A stretch of DNA of 64,000 nucleotides from Mycobacterium heidelbergense (GCF_010730745.1 NZ_AP022615.1:3658001-3722000); one strand, 5' to 3'; positions 55,370 to 63,623 are shown, numbered from the stretch's first letter. Program-made: numbers and translations. Notes: generated from the letters alone by a model not told the origin.

Positions 55370-56140
55370 CTATCTGCGTTGTGCCGCAGCCAATTTGGCT
55401 GCAAATTCTGGTGATTGGATGGAGTACACCTGCGGTCCCAGCTCCGTGCGTATGGCGAATGCGTGTTGCTCGTTGTCCAATGATCCCGGGCTGGCGGTGG
55501 CGCGCATGGTGGCTTTGGTCGCCAGCACCACCTCACGGGGAGCGGCTCCGGGCCGCGCGGCAAGCTCGAGGGCCGCCGCGACGGGGTCGTCGGCGACGCT
55601 GAGCGCCAACCCGTGCCGTACGGCGGATTCGGCGTCGAAGCGCATGCCGAACAACAAAGCCGCGCGCGCCACCTGCGGGCCTACCGCGCGCTGCAGCATC
55701 CACGTCGCACCCCCGCCGGGATGCAGCCCCAACTGTTGGAAGCGGGCGTCGAACGATGCGGCCGGTCCGGCGATGCGCACGTCGGCGGCCAACGCAAGGT
55801 TCAGGCCCGCGCCGACGGCCGCGCCGTTGACCGCGGCGATCGTGGGCAACCGGCAATTGCTCACAGCCATGAAGCCGTCGTAGATCCGTTGCAGCCTCGA
55901 CTCCGCCTCTCCACCTCCCGCGGCGCCCAGGGCGCTGAGGTCGGCGCCCGCACAAAACGCCTTGCCCGCGCCCGTGACGACGACGGCGTGTACGCCAGCG
56001 TCGGCTTCGGCCCGCTCCACCGCTTCCCGCAGCCGCGCGGACATCTCGTCGGTGAGGGCATTGCGCCGATCGGGGTCGTTGACGGTGATGAGCGCGACAT
56101 GGTTGTCGATACTGAAAAGGACCGGGTCGGATTGGGCCAC
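55370..56140 (-). CDS. echA14: Enoyl-CoA hydratase/isomerase EchA14 (Rv2486 homologue)
   Basis: This 256-residue crotonase-fold protein starts at GTG 56140 ([20 protein letters not shown]). The CoA-binding oxyanion hole is formed by [13 protein letters not shown] and [20 protein letters not shown]. The glutamates of classical hydratases are not both evident: positions in [18 protein letters not shown] have His/Gly instead of a Glu. The reaction may therefore differ from simple hydration (inference). It matches EchA14 closely. The nearest neighbours, an HNH gene and a flavin oxidase, are unrelated. Confidence 0.9.
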   Translation of the reverse strand: MAQSDPVLFSIDNHVALITVNDPDRRNALTDEMSARLREAVERAEADAGVHAVVVTGAGKAFCAGADLSALGAAGGGEAESRLQRIYDGFMAVSNCRLPTIAAVNGAAVGAGLNLALAADVRIAGPAASFDARFQQLGLHPGGGATWMLQRAVGPQVARAALLFGMRFDAESAVRHGLALSVADDPVAAALELAARPGAAPREVVLATKATMRATASPGSLDNEQHAFAIRTELGPQVYSIQSPEFAAKLAAAQRR

Positions 56141-56206
56141 CGGGCACCTCTGCGTTCTCGGGTTTGCTGGGCGAGACTCAGCTAAGGGTACTCGACGATG
56201 CCCGCA

Positions 56207-57676
56207 TCAAAAGTTCAGGCTCGAGAACATGATTCGGCGCGGGTCATACTTCTGTCTTACGGCACTCAGCCGAGAAAGGTTCGCGCCGTAGTACCGCGAA
56301 GCGGGTTGGTTGGCCTCGAGATAGTTCACATAACCGCCGACCGAATACGGTTGCACCGCTTGGTGTGCGGTGTTGAGCCAGCCGGTGGCGGCCGCCTGGT
56401 CACCGGTTTCGACGTACCACTGCACCAGTGAGGACTGCCGGCGCCAGGGGAAGGCTGTGGCGCCCGGTGCCACGGTGGCGAGCGCGCCGTCGAGGGCGTG
56501 CATGATCGCCAACATGCGTCCGGCCCCACGGGGAAAGGCGTCGACCGCCGAGGCGATCCCCTTGGCGGCGGCCGGGGTGAGGGTCGTGAAAACATCAGAT
56601 CCGCCGACGTATCCGAGCGGCGACGGGTTGAGGTTCTCGACGGCCAGATACTTCACCAGGTCCAGATAGTTGAACGTGTGGTTCTCGGTCCCGGTCGGTT
56701 GCATCCCGACGGCCGAGGTGATGGCGCTCGCCACGCTGTTACCCGACCCGGCCGGGCAGGTCGCGAGGATCCGACAGTGCGTACCCATGGCGTCGACGGT
56801 GGCGTCCGCCAGCGCCCAGCTGCGTTGGTCGGCGGTGCGCAGCCAACTCTGCCAACCGAGGAGAACCTGCGCGAACGACTGCGGCGGGAAATTGAGGTTC
56901 ACGGCGTCGACGTCGCTGGTGGCGAACGTGGCGAAGGTCAGCGAGGTGGTAACCCCGAAGTTGCCGCCACCGCCGCCGCGCAACGCCCAGAACAGGTCGG
57001 GCTGGCTGGCGGCAGACGCGGTGACCGTTTGGCCGCCGGGCAGCACCACCGTCGCCGAGGTCAACTGGTCGGACAGCAGGCCCGCGTGCCGGGATTGGGC
57101 GCCCAGCCCGCCGCCGAGGGCGTGTCCCGCGGCGCCGACCGTCGGGCAGGTTCCCGTCGGGATTCCCCGGCCGGCGGCGGCCAGTGCCTGGTGTATGTCA
57201 AACAAATGGGTCGCGGGCGTGACGGTGACCTGCCTGGTGGCGGCGTCGTAATTGATTCCGCCGGGCAGCTGCCGCAGGTCGAGCACCATGGTTCCGTTTG
57301 CCGTGGATGCGCCGACGTAGGAGTGCCCACCACTGCGCGGAGCGACCTTGAGGTTGTGGGCAGCGGCGAATGCCATGGCTTTTTGCACATCCGCCGCCGA
57401 CGTCGGCGTGACGATCACCGCCGGCGTCGAGCCGTTGTAGTTGGTGTTGAAAACCTGTTTGGCCGCGCCGAATTGCCCGTTATCCGGGAGGATCACCTGG
57501 CCGTTGATGGCGGTGGAAAGACCGCCCCAGCCCGAGGTGGCCGGGTCGGCTGTGGCGCGGCCCGACCCGAAGACCGTCCCCGCGGCCAACGCTCCGGCGG
57601 CAGCCCGCAGAAACGTCTGCCGCGAGATCTCACGCGCCGGTCCCGGCGGTACTGTCATGCCCGCATTGTGGGCCAT
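56207..57676 (-). CDS. Exported BBE-type FAD-linked oxidoreductase
   Basis: This 489-residue flavoprotein has a PCMH FAD domain and a C-terminal BBE segment (VNYLEANQPASRYYGANLSR). Bicovalent FAD attachment is predicted: His in RSGGHSYVG and Cys in GTCPTVGAAGHALGGGLG. The N-terminus looks like a Tat signal (SRQTFLRAAAGALAAGTVFG), but the usual second arginine is Gln (codon CAG, one base from CGG). Export efficiency is therefore uncertain. Relatives oxidise sugars, alkaloids or polyketides; the substrate is unknown. An internal ATG at 57658 is an alternative start. Confidence 0.88.
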   Translation of the reverse strand: MAHNAGMTVPPGPAREISRQTFLRAAAGALAAGTVFGSGRATADPATSGWGGLSTAINGQVILPDNGQFGAAKQVFNTNYNGSTPAVIVTPTSAADVQKAMAFAAAHNLKVAPRSGGHSYVGASTANGTMVLDLRQLPGGINYDAATRQVTVTPATHLFDIHQALAAAGRGIPTGTCPTVGAAGHALGGGLGAQSRHAGLLSDQLTSATVVLPGGQTVTASAASQPDLFWALRGGGGGNFGVTTSLTFATFATSDVDAVNLNFPPQSFAQVLLGWQSWLRTADQRSWALADATVDAMGTHCRILATCPAGSGNSVASAITSAVGMQPTGTENHTFNYLDLVKYLAVENLNPSPLGYVGGSDVFTTLTPAAAKGIASAVDAFPRGAGRMLAIMHALDGALATVAPGATAFPWRRQSSLVQWYVETGDQAAATGWLNTAHQAVQPYSVGGYVNYLEANQPASRYYGANLSRLSAVRQKYDPRRIMFSSLNF

Positions 57677-57763
57677 GTTGCGTCAAAAACGCTGTCGCCG
57701 CACGACGTGTTGCGAGGCTGATACCAAGCTGGTTACGTTCGGTGTCCGCACGCGGCCAGTGCG

Positions 57764-58459
57764 TCAGAGATGGCTCGCCACGAAAGTCGCGGCCTGACTG
57801 GGCATCCCGGAATGCTGATACGACAGGTGCGCCGCGGAGAACATCTCGTCATGCGTGGGCAGCGCCAAGCCGCCCGGAGAGCAAATCGGGTCGCCGGGCG
57901 CACACAAGTCAATGGCCTTAGCCCCATACCACGGGCTGATCGCGCTGATCGGCCCGCCCAGATACCTGTCCGTCGGATTCCCGAAGACGGCAACCGCGGC
58001 AACGTGATCGGCCACGTCCGCCGACAGCGTCGCCGCGTTAAAGCCCGCGACCGATGCTCGGGCGATCGTGATCAGGTCTATCACCATCGCGCCTTGGGAA
58101 TATCCGCCAAGCACCAGCTTCGTGTTGGGACAGTTCGCGGCCATCGACTGAACGTGAGCGCTCGCGTCGCTGGCGCCGGCGGATGCGGACGGCGGCCAGT
58201 CTTCGGTGGCGGGGTAGTTGACGGGATACACGCCGAGGGACCGACCCCCAACCTGCGAGCGCAGCGAATCGATAAATGCCTGTCCGACGCCGCCAACACC
58301 GGGTGGCTCGTCGGTGGCGCGGGCGAACGTCACCTCGACGTCGGGGCAGGGAGCGGCGGACGCGGAGGCGATCAGGATAGGCGCGCTCAGCAGCGTCGCC
58401 CAGGTTGTCACCACCGCGGTACCCAGCGAACAAGCGAGTTGGCGTGCGTTCACGGACAT
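57764..58459 (-). CDS. Secreted cutinase-family esterase
   Basis: This 231-residue exported alpha/beta hydrolase has a Sec signal of about 33 residues ending ASASA. The mature start [20 protein letters not shown] is typical of mycobacterial cutinase-like proteins (CFP21, Cut2). The nucleophile is Ser in GGYSQGAM, the Asp is in [13 protein letters not shown] and the His in HLSYQHSG. Cysteines are placed for two disulfides. Such enzymes hydrolyse esters and some phospholipids or triacylglycerols. ATG 58459 was chosen because the signal peptide begins there. Confidence 0.9.
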   Translation of the reverse strand: MSVNARQLACSLGTAVVTTWATLLSAPILIASASAAPCPDVEVTFARATDEPPGVGGVGQAFIDSLRSQVGGRSLGVYPVNYPATEDWPPSASAGASDASAHVQSMAANCPNTKLVLGGYSQGAMVIDLITIARASVAGFNAATLSADVADHVAAVAVFGNPTDRYLGGPISAISPWYGAKAIDLCAPGDPICSPGGLALPTHDEMFSAAHLSYQHSGMPSQAATFVASHL

Positions 58460-58762
58460 CAACCTTATCTTCACGTCGAGCAGCGGAGCGCTTCGAGACC
58501 CTGGATCCAGTTCATCGGGGGCACCTTCCCGCATCTTCCGGCAGCCGGCTCGACGAGGACGCCGACCTTATCGCCCTCGACGATCGCAAGGCCGCGACGA
58601 CCGATCGGCCGCTGGTTGAGCGGTGATCGTCAGTCACAGGACGATTCAACCGATTGGCGCGAACAAGGTCACGCGGTGAGAACCCTTGCGGCGCAACGGG
58701 CATTTAACGTCGCGTCGAGTCCGGATCGACAGCAGCCCACCTGGAAACACACCCACGGTGAG

Positions 58763-58781
58763 CTAGGTTAGCCTAACCTAA
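58763..58781. promoter_or_regulatory. IdeR/DtxR iron box
   Basis: CTAGGTTAGCCTAACCTAA matches the 19-bp mycobacterial IdeR consensus TTAGGTTAGGCTAACCTAA at 17 of 19 positions. The mismatches are only at the first base and the central axis base. IdeR with iron normally represses iron-uptake genes through such boxes. The box is 168 bases upstream of the P450 start and about 300 bases from the divergent cutinase. Confidence 0.85.
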
Positions 58782-58808
58782 TCAACACCCAACCTGAAAC
58801 CCGAACCG

Positions 58809-58928
58809 ATGAGGCTGACGATGTCGCTGCTGACGCGTCCGGTAACGCGCTGCACAGCCGGCGGTCGTCTGCCGCGATGGTCCGAGCTGCCGGGTGAAGG
58901 CCCAACCACCAGTCTCGCCGAACAGTAG
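58809..58928 (+). CDS. Possible 39-residue leader ORF upstream of the P450
   Basis: ATG 58809 opens MRLTMSLLTRPVTRCTAGGR and ends at TAG 58926-58928, 21 bases before the P450 ATG. It lies downstream of the iron box, so it would be on the same transcript. It has basic character and no recognised family. It may be a leader peptide or chance. Confidence 0.3.
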   Translation: MRLTMSLLTRPVTRCTAGGRLPRWSELPGEGPTTSLAEQ

Positions 58929-58949
58929 GACCGTACAGAAAGGTTCACC

Positions 58950-60365
58950 ATGGGCCACCGCCGTGATGGCGCGAACCGCCCGCCGCGGATCCGCGCGTTG
59001 CGATCGATGGATAACCTCCGCAGGATTTCGCGAGGTTGGCTGCACTTGTTCCAGGAGCTTCATCGGTTCGGGGACGCGGTTGAGTGGTCGATAGGCCCTA
59101 TGCGCGAAACATTATTCTTCCATCCGGACGATGTGGGGGAAGTTCTTGCCGCCGCGGGCGCGAACGGCCCGCTCGGCAGAACTTTTCTCGGCAAATTCCA
59201 AGAATATGCCAACGTGGTCGGAAACAACGGTTTGGTCATGAGTGAAGGGCATCTCTGGAGAAGGCAGCGGCGAATTTTGCAGCCAGGAATGCATAAACAG
59301 AAAATTGCCGAATATACGAACACCATGGTCGATTTTGCCGAGCAGATGTGTGATCGCTGGGATGATGGCGCAGCTCTGGGAATGCAGAGCGAGATGGAAA
59401 GCCTTACCAGGCGCATCATGACACGAACGTTGTTTGGGGCGGATCTGACTCAGGCCGAAAGTGACGAAATCAAACGCGTCATGGACAGGCAGCTGTTGCT
59501 TAACAACATCGAGTTCGTCTTGGGGAACTGGCTGCATCCACGGATTCCGACGCCGTTGCGCGCAGCGCTGCGATCGGCGTCCGATCACCTGAGAATACTC
59601 CTCCAGAACGTCGTGGAGCGGCGTTTGAAAGAGCCTGATGAGGCCAGGCTGAAGCGGGACACGGATCTGCTCGACATGTTATTAGAGGCTCGAGACGAAC
59701 AAGATCGGCCATTGCCGGAACGACAAGTGCACGATGAATTGCACAACCTGTTCCTAGGCGGGTATGAAACCTCATCGAACGCACTGGCATTTACCGGTGT
59801 TCTGCTGGCCAGAAATCCGGATCTGCAAAATCGCATACGCGCTGAAATCGAACAGGCGGCCGGCGCGGGCAAGCTGACGTTCGAACACATCAGAAGCCTG
59901 CCTCTTGTTGAAGCCGTGGTCAAAGAAACGCTGCGCCTCTACCCGCCCATCTTCGCGTTGCCGGGACATCTCGTGAAGACCAGGATCACGATGTGCGGAT
60001 ACGACTTCCAGCCCGGAGAACGAATTGTTGTGTGCCCCTACGTAACACAGCGAGATCCCCGTTGGTTCGCAGATCCCGGTGAATTCCGCCCCGAGCGTTG
60101 GCTCGACGGTTCCACCAACGATCTTCACCGGTACGCCTGGTTTCCGTTCGGCGGCGGTCCCAGACTGTGCTATGGGCAGCAATTCGCAATGGCAGAAATG
60201 ATTCTCACTTTGGCCGTCGTGGTGCGCCGATTCGCTTTGACCTTACTCCCCGCAGCGTCCAGCGAGATCACGACGAAGCTGAGCGGGACTTTCATGCTGA
60301 GAGCGAAGAACGACACCGTGACCGTCACCGCCCGCGCCACTGCGGACCTCGAAGCTAACGAGTAG
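58950..60365 (+). CDS. Cytochrome P450 monooxygenase
   Basis: This 471-residue P450 has all core motifs: I-helix LGGYETSSNAL, ExxR in VKETLRLYPPIF, PERW in FRPERWLDG and the heme ligand Cys407 in FPFGGGPRLCYGQQF. The pattern with PERW and FGGGPRxC is more like CYP4/CYP102-type class E enzymes than typical short mycobacterial CYPs. AGAAAGG lies 6 bases before ATG 58950. No ferredoxin or reductase is adjacent. Its base composition is less GC-rich than that of its neighbours, suggesting transfer. The IdeR box upstream suggests iron control. The substrate is unknown. Confidence 0.93.
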   Translation: MGHRRDGANRPPRIRALRSMDNLRRISRGWLHLFQELHRFGDAVEWSIGPMRETLFFHPDDVGEVLAAAGANGPLGRTFLGKFQEYANVVGNNGLVMSEGHLWRRQRRILQPGMHKQKIAEYTNTMVDFAEQMCDRWDDGAALGMQSEMESLTRRIMTRTLFGADLTQAESDEIKRVMDRQLLLNNIEFVLGNWLHPRIPTPLRAALRSASDHLRILLQNVVERRLKEPDEARLKRDTDLLDMLLEARDEQDRPLPERQVHDELHNLFLGGYETSSNALAFTGVLLARNPDLQNRIRAEIEQAAGAGKLTFEHIRSLPLVEAVVKETLRLYPPIFALPGHLVKTRITMCGYDFQPGERIVVCPYVTQRDPRWFADPGEFRPERWLDGSTNDLHRYAWFPFGGGPRLCYGQQFAMAEMILTLAVVVRRFALTLLPAASSEITTKLSGTFMLRAKNDTVTVTARATADLEANE

Positions 60366-60702
60366 GTATTGCATTCTTGGCGGCTAGCTGCGACGCCGTG
60401 ATGGGTGGTGTGGTGGCTCTTTGGCTCAGCCGAGAACCTGTCGATTAACGGCGGGACGGTGCCGAATACCGGCCCTGACGGAAAACCCCCTGATGTTAAT
60501 TACCGTCGAATCGCGGACATTGGCGATGAATAAACGATGAGTCGCGGGGTCGTGCGCGGCCGCTGGCTGATCAAGCCTTGAGGGCGATTTACGGACCATT
60601 GTGTCGGGTCTGGCTCTCCGTGCGGGGCGGGTTCGAGGCAGGGGATGAGTACGCGGATCTTCGTGCTGAGAATCGAGATGTGCTGCCGCTCGGCGGGTCG
60701 GA
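60366..60702. other. Intergenic region at the left border of the tRNA-Arg-linked island
   Basis: No convincing gene is seen. A plus-strand open stretch ends at TAA 60531-60533 with DVNYRRIADIGDE. Its last codons align with the integrase tail at the other border (SDINDE), because both contain the 17-bp repeat. GC content drops from here rightward. Confidence 0.4.
60524..60540 (+). repeat. Left copy of a 17-bp direct repeat bracketing the island
   Basis: CGATGAATAAACGATGA occurs here and again, identically and in the same orientation, at 63607-63623. The two copies bracket the AbiE-like genes and the relaxase/integrase relics. The right copy covers the integrase stop codon. Confidence 0.7.
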
Positions 60703-61467
60703 TCAAGATCGGCCGCCAAGCGATTCGGTCAACAGTTCTCCGAGGAATAGAACGTCATCGCGGGTCGTCTCTCGCCCCTCAGGGATACTTTTCATTCGAC
60801 TCGCCGACGTGGCCGCGTTTCGCTCGAACCACAGTTGGACATGACGAAGCGCATCCTCGCGGATCTGAGGAGCAGCGCCGGCCAGCTGGTTACGTGCTTG
60901 CGCTCCGGTGGAGCGGTCCAGCATCAATCTCGAGATATCCAGTAGGTCAGTTGCTTCTTTGTCTTTTGCTCGATCCGGCAACGATTGAAGCTTCATCGCG
61001 ACCAGGGGCCCCGGTTCGGCGACCGGAACCTCCACTGCCTCCAGGTTGTCTGCTTCGAGAAGCATCGGGGTCGCCGATGCTTCTGCCCATTCATGCGCGA
61101 GAACATGAAGCCGGCCAGTGGGATCCTCCGGAAGCTGATGCAGATCTGAGTCTTTAACTTCAATTACGTCGACTCTGATTGGGCCAGCGGGCGTGTCGAT
61201 CAAGGCCCCTACTGGACCGCTCTCCTCTGCGCCCGCGCGAATCAGCAGATCGAGCTGGGACGAATCGCTTCCTCTCCGCCGATCTACCGTGTCCACATCA
61301 CTGGTGGAGCGGTATGGGGCATTAATGCGGCAGATGACCGCGAGGCCGCCGATCAGAATGACAGGTCGGCCCGTGCGTGAGGTAGCGATCGGAATGGCGT
61401 GTACGAGTGCGCTCATCGATGAACCCGCGAGACTCACCCGTGGGATCAAGGGCTCTTTACCAGACAC
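60703..61467 (-). CDS. AbiEii-like nucleotidyltransferase (predicted type IV toxin)
   Basis: This 254-residue protein has a nucleotidyltransferase core starting PVILIGGLAVICRI, with the acidic pair in YRSTSDVDTV and a third acid in IRVDVIEVKD. This is the DNA polymerase beta-like pattern of AbiEii/MenA-type toxins. A basic MKLQSLPDRAKDKEATDLLD helix follows. MenT toxins of M. tuberculosis block tRNA by adding nucleotides; this function is inferred from the fold. I chose GTG 61467, overlapping the upstream gene by 11 bases; ATG 61416 is the alternative. Codon use is less GC-biased than the backbone. Confidence 0.75.
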   Translation of the reverse strand: MSGKEPLIPRVSLAGSSMSALVHAIPIATSRTGRPVILIGGLAVICRINAPYRSTSDVDTVDRRRGSDSSQLDLLIRAGAEESGPVGALIDTPAGPIRVDVIEVKDSDLHQLPEDPTGRLHVLAHEWAEASATPMLLEADNLEAVEVPVAEPGPLVAMKLQSLPDRAKDKEATDLLDISRLMLDRSTGAQARNQLAGAAPQIREDALRHVQLWFERNAATSASRMKSIPEGRETTRDDVLFLGELLTESLGGRS

Positions 61468-62509
61468 GGGTCCACCGCTCCGGCGGCGTCCATTCTGCGA
61501 GAATTTCACGCCCTCGGCCTGGGTCTTGCGCCAGGTCCAGCGCGACGAACAGCGGTTGCGCGAGAGGCCATTTTGACTCTGCGTAGCCGATTACCCGTTG
61601 GGAACACACGGCTGCGACCGGTGCCGCCCTCAGCGTGCCGGCGCGAGATGATGGGCTCGCCGCGGCCCCCAAGACGTGCAGCGCCCTATGTAGTGTGACG
61701 TCGTCGGGCACGTACAGGACTGGCGGATAGTCGCTACGAATGCCAATGGGCGCTCCGTAGAGCACGGCGGCCGGGCTGTCGCTGAGTGCCCAGCCTGGCT
61801 TGGCATTGTCGTCTAACCCAGTCTTCAGCGGCGCAAGCACCGCATGATCGCCAATGTCTGGCAGAGAATCGACATCGACGGATGGCGGATGCCAGACCGA
61901 CGCCAAGTTCCAGAACAGTTCGGGTACGACAGGAGACAGATCCTCGTCGACGAGGTTCGCTTCGCGGAGTCGACCAGCTGTCTCCGACACGGTGCTCGGT
62001 GAGCGATTGATTCGTTTCGCTAGCGCCCTAATGCCGATTTGCTGTCCAGGATGCAACAGCAGCTCGACTGCGACCTCCAGACCGCTCTTACCAGTAAACG
62101 GGTCGGAATGACGTTGTGTAGTTAGGCCAGGCAGGTCGACGGCGGCGTGCACGAAGAGGCCAGGAGCTACAAGGTGTACCTGTCCCCGGAGGTCGAGCCA
62201 GCCCCAACCGCGGTCGTGCAGCACCTCTCTTGCGGCGGCCGTAATTCGATCTGCCACGAGAACCTTCTGAACCGCCTGGCCATCTACCGTTTCCGGCGAT
62301 GCGCGACGCCACCGATCGATCTGGCGAGCTAGGCCATCGATGGATGCAAGCGCGGTGTACTTAACCTCAACTGGCACTCGATTGCCACCCGGAATATCGA
62401 CCCAAAAATCAACGGCTGAGTCCGGGTGCACGGGCTGCCGTGCAGACACTCCGATGCTTGCCAAGGCGTCCATGAACGCCTGTTCTACTTCGGCCGCTGT
62501 TCCGAGCAT
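61457..62509 (-). CDS. PD-(D/E)xK-like plus winged-helix protein (predicted AbiEi-like antitoxin/regulator)
   Basis: In this 350-residue protein the N-terminal about 125 residues look like a PD-(D/E)xK nuclease fold: Asp in AVDFWVDIPGGNRVPVEVKY followed by the ExK of VEVK. The centre has a helix-turn-helix (GIRALAKRINRSPSTVSETA). The C-terminal about 130 residues (from SVWHPPSVDVDSLP) are of unknown function. It is upstream of and overlaps the nucleotidyltransferase gene by 11 bases, the AbiE arrangement. AbiEi antitoxins carry a winged helix and autoregulate at inverted repeats, and a perfect palindrome lies just upstream of this start. The nuclease-like front is unusual for AbiEi. ATG 62509 was chosen because an earlier start would lie inside the palindrome. 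Confidence 0.65.
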   Translation of the reverse strand: MLGTAAEVEQAFMDALASIGVSARQPVHPDSAVDFWVDIPGGNRVPVEVKYTALASIDGLARQIDRWRRASPETVDGQAVQKVLVADRITAAAREVLHDRGWGWLDLRGQVHLVAPGLFVHAAVDLPGLTTQRHSDPFTGKSGLEVAVELLLHPGQQIGIRALAKRINRSPSTVSETAGRLREANLVDEDLSPVVPELFWNLASVWHPPSVDVDSLPDIGDHAVLAPLKTGLDDNAKPGWALSDSPAAVLYGAPIGIRSDYPPVLYVPDDVTLHRALHVLGAAASPSSRAGTLRAAPVAAVCSQRVIGYAESKWPLAQPLFVALDLAQDPGRGREILAEWTPPERWTRVW

Positions 62510-62520
62510 AGTGAAACAAT

Positions 62521-62566
62521 AGTATGTGTTCGGTGTTCGGTCAATACCGAACACCGAACACATACT
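62521..62566. promoter_or_regulatory. Perfect 46-bp palindrome upstream of the AbiEi-like gene
   Basis: Bases 62521-62541 (AGTATGTGTTCGGTG then TTCGGT) are the exact complement of 62546-62566, leaving a 4-base CAAT centre. Each arm contains two direct copies of TGTTCGG, so the site offers four half-sites in two inverted pairs. It ends 11 bases before the predicted start codon and probably serves as the autoregulatory operator. As RNA it could also form a long hairpin. Confidence 0.85.
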
Positions 62567-62905
62567 GGGTCACTCGCCCGGCGCTCCGCGCCCCATCCTT
62601 GCGGTGAGCTTGCTGCAGCCAAATGCGACTTGCAACTCGCGTCATCGCCGCCGAAGCGCCCAAATCTCTTTTCTTTCAATCCTTCAGGCCCATCTATCTC
62701 AACAATTGCCTGCCCACTCTCGACCGACCCTAACATCTCCTAAACTACTCTCAGTAGATACCAAAACCACTGCACCCCTTCGATTCTCGCCATTTCAACA
62801 CTCAAAAGGGTGCTGCCACTTTGGCACAAAGGTGCAATACTGATTTGGGATCGCGCTGCGCGCACCCCCAAATCTCATCCACTACAACTGGTTTGACTCA
62901 CCAGC
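62567..62905. other. Low-GC intergenic stretch
   Basis: About 340 bases near 50% GC, pyrimidine-rich on the plus strand, with no supported gene. It should contain the promoter of the AbiE-like pair (minus strand). A minus-strand open frame from 62736 overlaps the palindrome and is not convincing. Confidence 0.5.
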
Positions 62906-63367
62906 GTGCACGGGTTCGACCTGACGTTCGCGGCGCCGAAAAAGTGTGTCGCTGGTGCGGGCGTTGGTCGGTGATGTGGCGGAAAAGGCGGTGCAGGTCG
63001 CTCACGAGAGGGCCGTTGGTGCGGCCATGGAGTATCTGCACGCGCATGCCGGCTACACCCGGGTACACAACCCGGTGAGCGGGACCAAGGATCTGCAGTG
63101 GTTGCCGGGTTTGGTGGGGATTGCTTATCGACATGAGACTTCGCGCTGCGGTGACCCACACCTACATGCTCATGTGATCGTGCCCAAACGGCAGGCCCGC
63201 ATGGATGGGGCGCTGGTGTCGCTTGACTCCAAGTCGTTGTATCACGAGGCCAAAGCCGCCGGGATCATCTATCAGGCCACATTGCGCCACGAGCTGTATG
63301 CCCAGCTCGGCCTGGAATGGACCCGCACCGATGAGCACACCGGGACGGTGGAGATCGCCGTGATCCG
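62906..63367 (+). pseudogene. Relaxase (MobF/TraA-TrwC type) fragment, frameshifted
   Basis: The stretch begins inside a TrwC-like relaxase domain (GFDLTFAAPK). It shifts frame at a run of five A (62939-62943), where four would keep it open, and continues SVSLVRALVGDVAEKAVQVA to the metal-binding HETSRCGDPHLHAHVIVPKR. The N-terminal catalytic tyrosine region and everything after about VEIAVIR are missing. It is a relic of an integrative/conjugative or mobilisable element. The right end is fused directly to an integrase tail. Confidence 0.8.
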
Positions 63368-63616
63368 GAAAACTTCAACACCGCCTGGCGCGCCGTCCGC
63401 GACCAGCTCGGGATGCCCGATGTGACGTCGCACAGCTTCTGCAAGACCGTGGCGACACTAATCGACGACGCGGGCCTGTCAGCGCGGATCGGCGCGGACC
63501 ACCTCGGGCACGCAAAGGTGTCCATGACCCAAGACCGCTACATGTCCCGCGGACGTGTCCACAACCAGGTCGCTGACCTGCTGGACTGCGCCGTAAGCGA
63601 CATAAACGATGAATAA
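63368..63616 (+). pseudogene. Tyrosine integrase C-terminal fragment
   Basis: About 82 codons of a phage-type integrase: NFNTAWRAVRDQLGMPDVTS, HSFCKTVATLIDDAGLSARI, GADHLGHAKVSMTQDRY (the conserved His and nucleophile Tyr). The stop is at 63614-63616. The usual HxLR arginine reads HSFCK, so the site is also damaged. It sits 46 bases from the 3' end of tRNA-Arg, the expected place for an integrase next to its attachment site. The front is replaced by the relaxase fragment. Confidence 0.82.
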
Positions 63617-63623
63617 ACGATGA
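63607..63623 (+). repeat. Right copy of the 17-bp direct repeat
   Basis: CGATGAATAAACGATGA is identical to 60524-60540 and overlaps the end of the integrase relic. Confidence 0.7.

Larger units (their letters stand above)
58460..58949. promoter_or_regulatory. Divergent promoter region between the cutinase and P450 genes
   Basis: The region contains a near-perfect IdeR box (58763-58781) and a 39-codon open frame (58809-58928). Upstream, at about 58535-58626 on the plus strand, a protein-like stretch ([20 protein letters not shown]) ending in TGA could be a gene-end relic. I see no complete conventional gene. Confidence 0.5.

Noticed and set aside
57770..58771. A 333-codon plus-strand frame opposite the cutinase
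   Set aside because: Antisense to a clear cutinase with signal peptide and catalytic triad; its own composition is not protein-like.
62485..62736. An 83-codon minus-strand frame upstream of the AbiEi-like gene
   Set aside because: It reads through the 46-bp palindrome and overlaps the start of the real gene in another frame.
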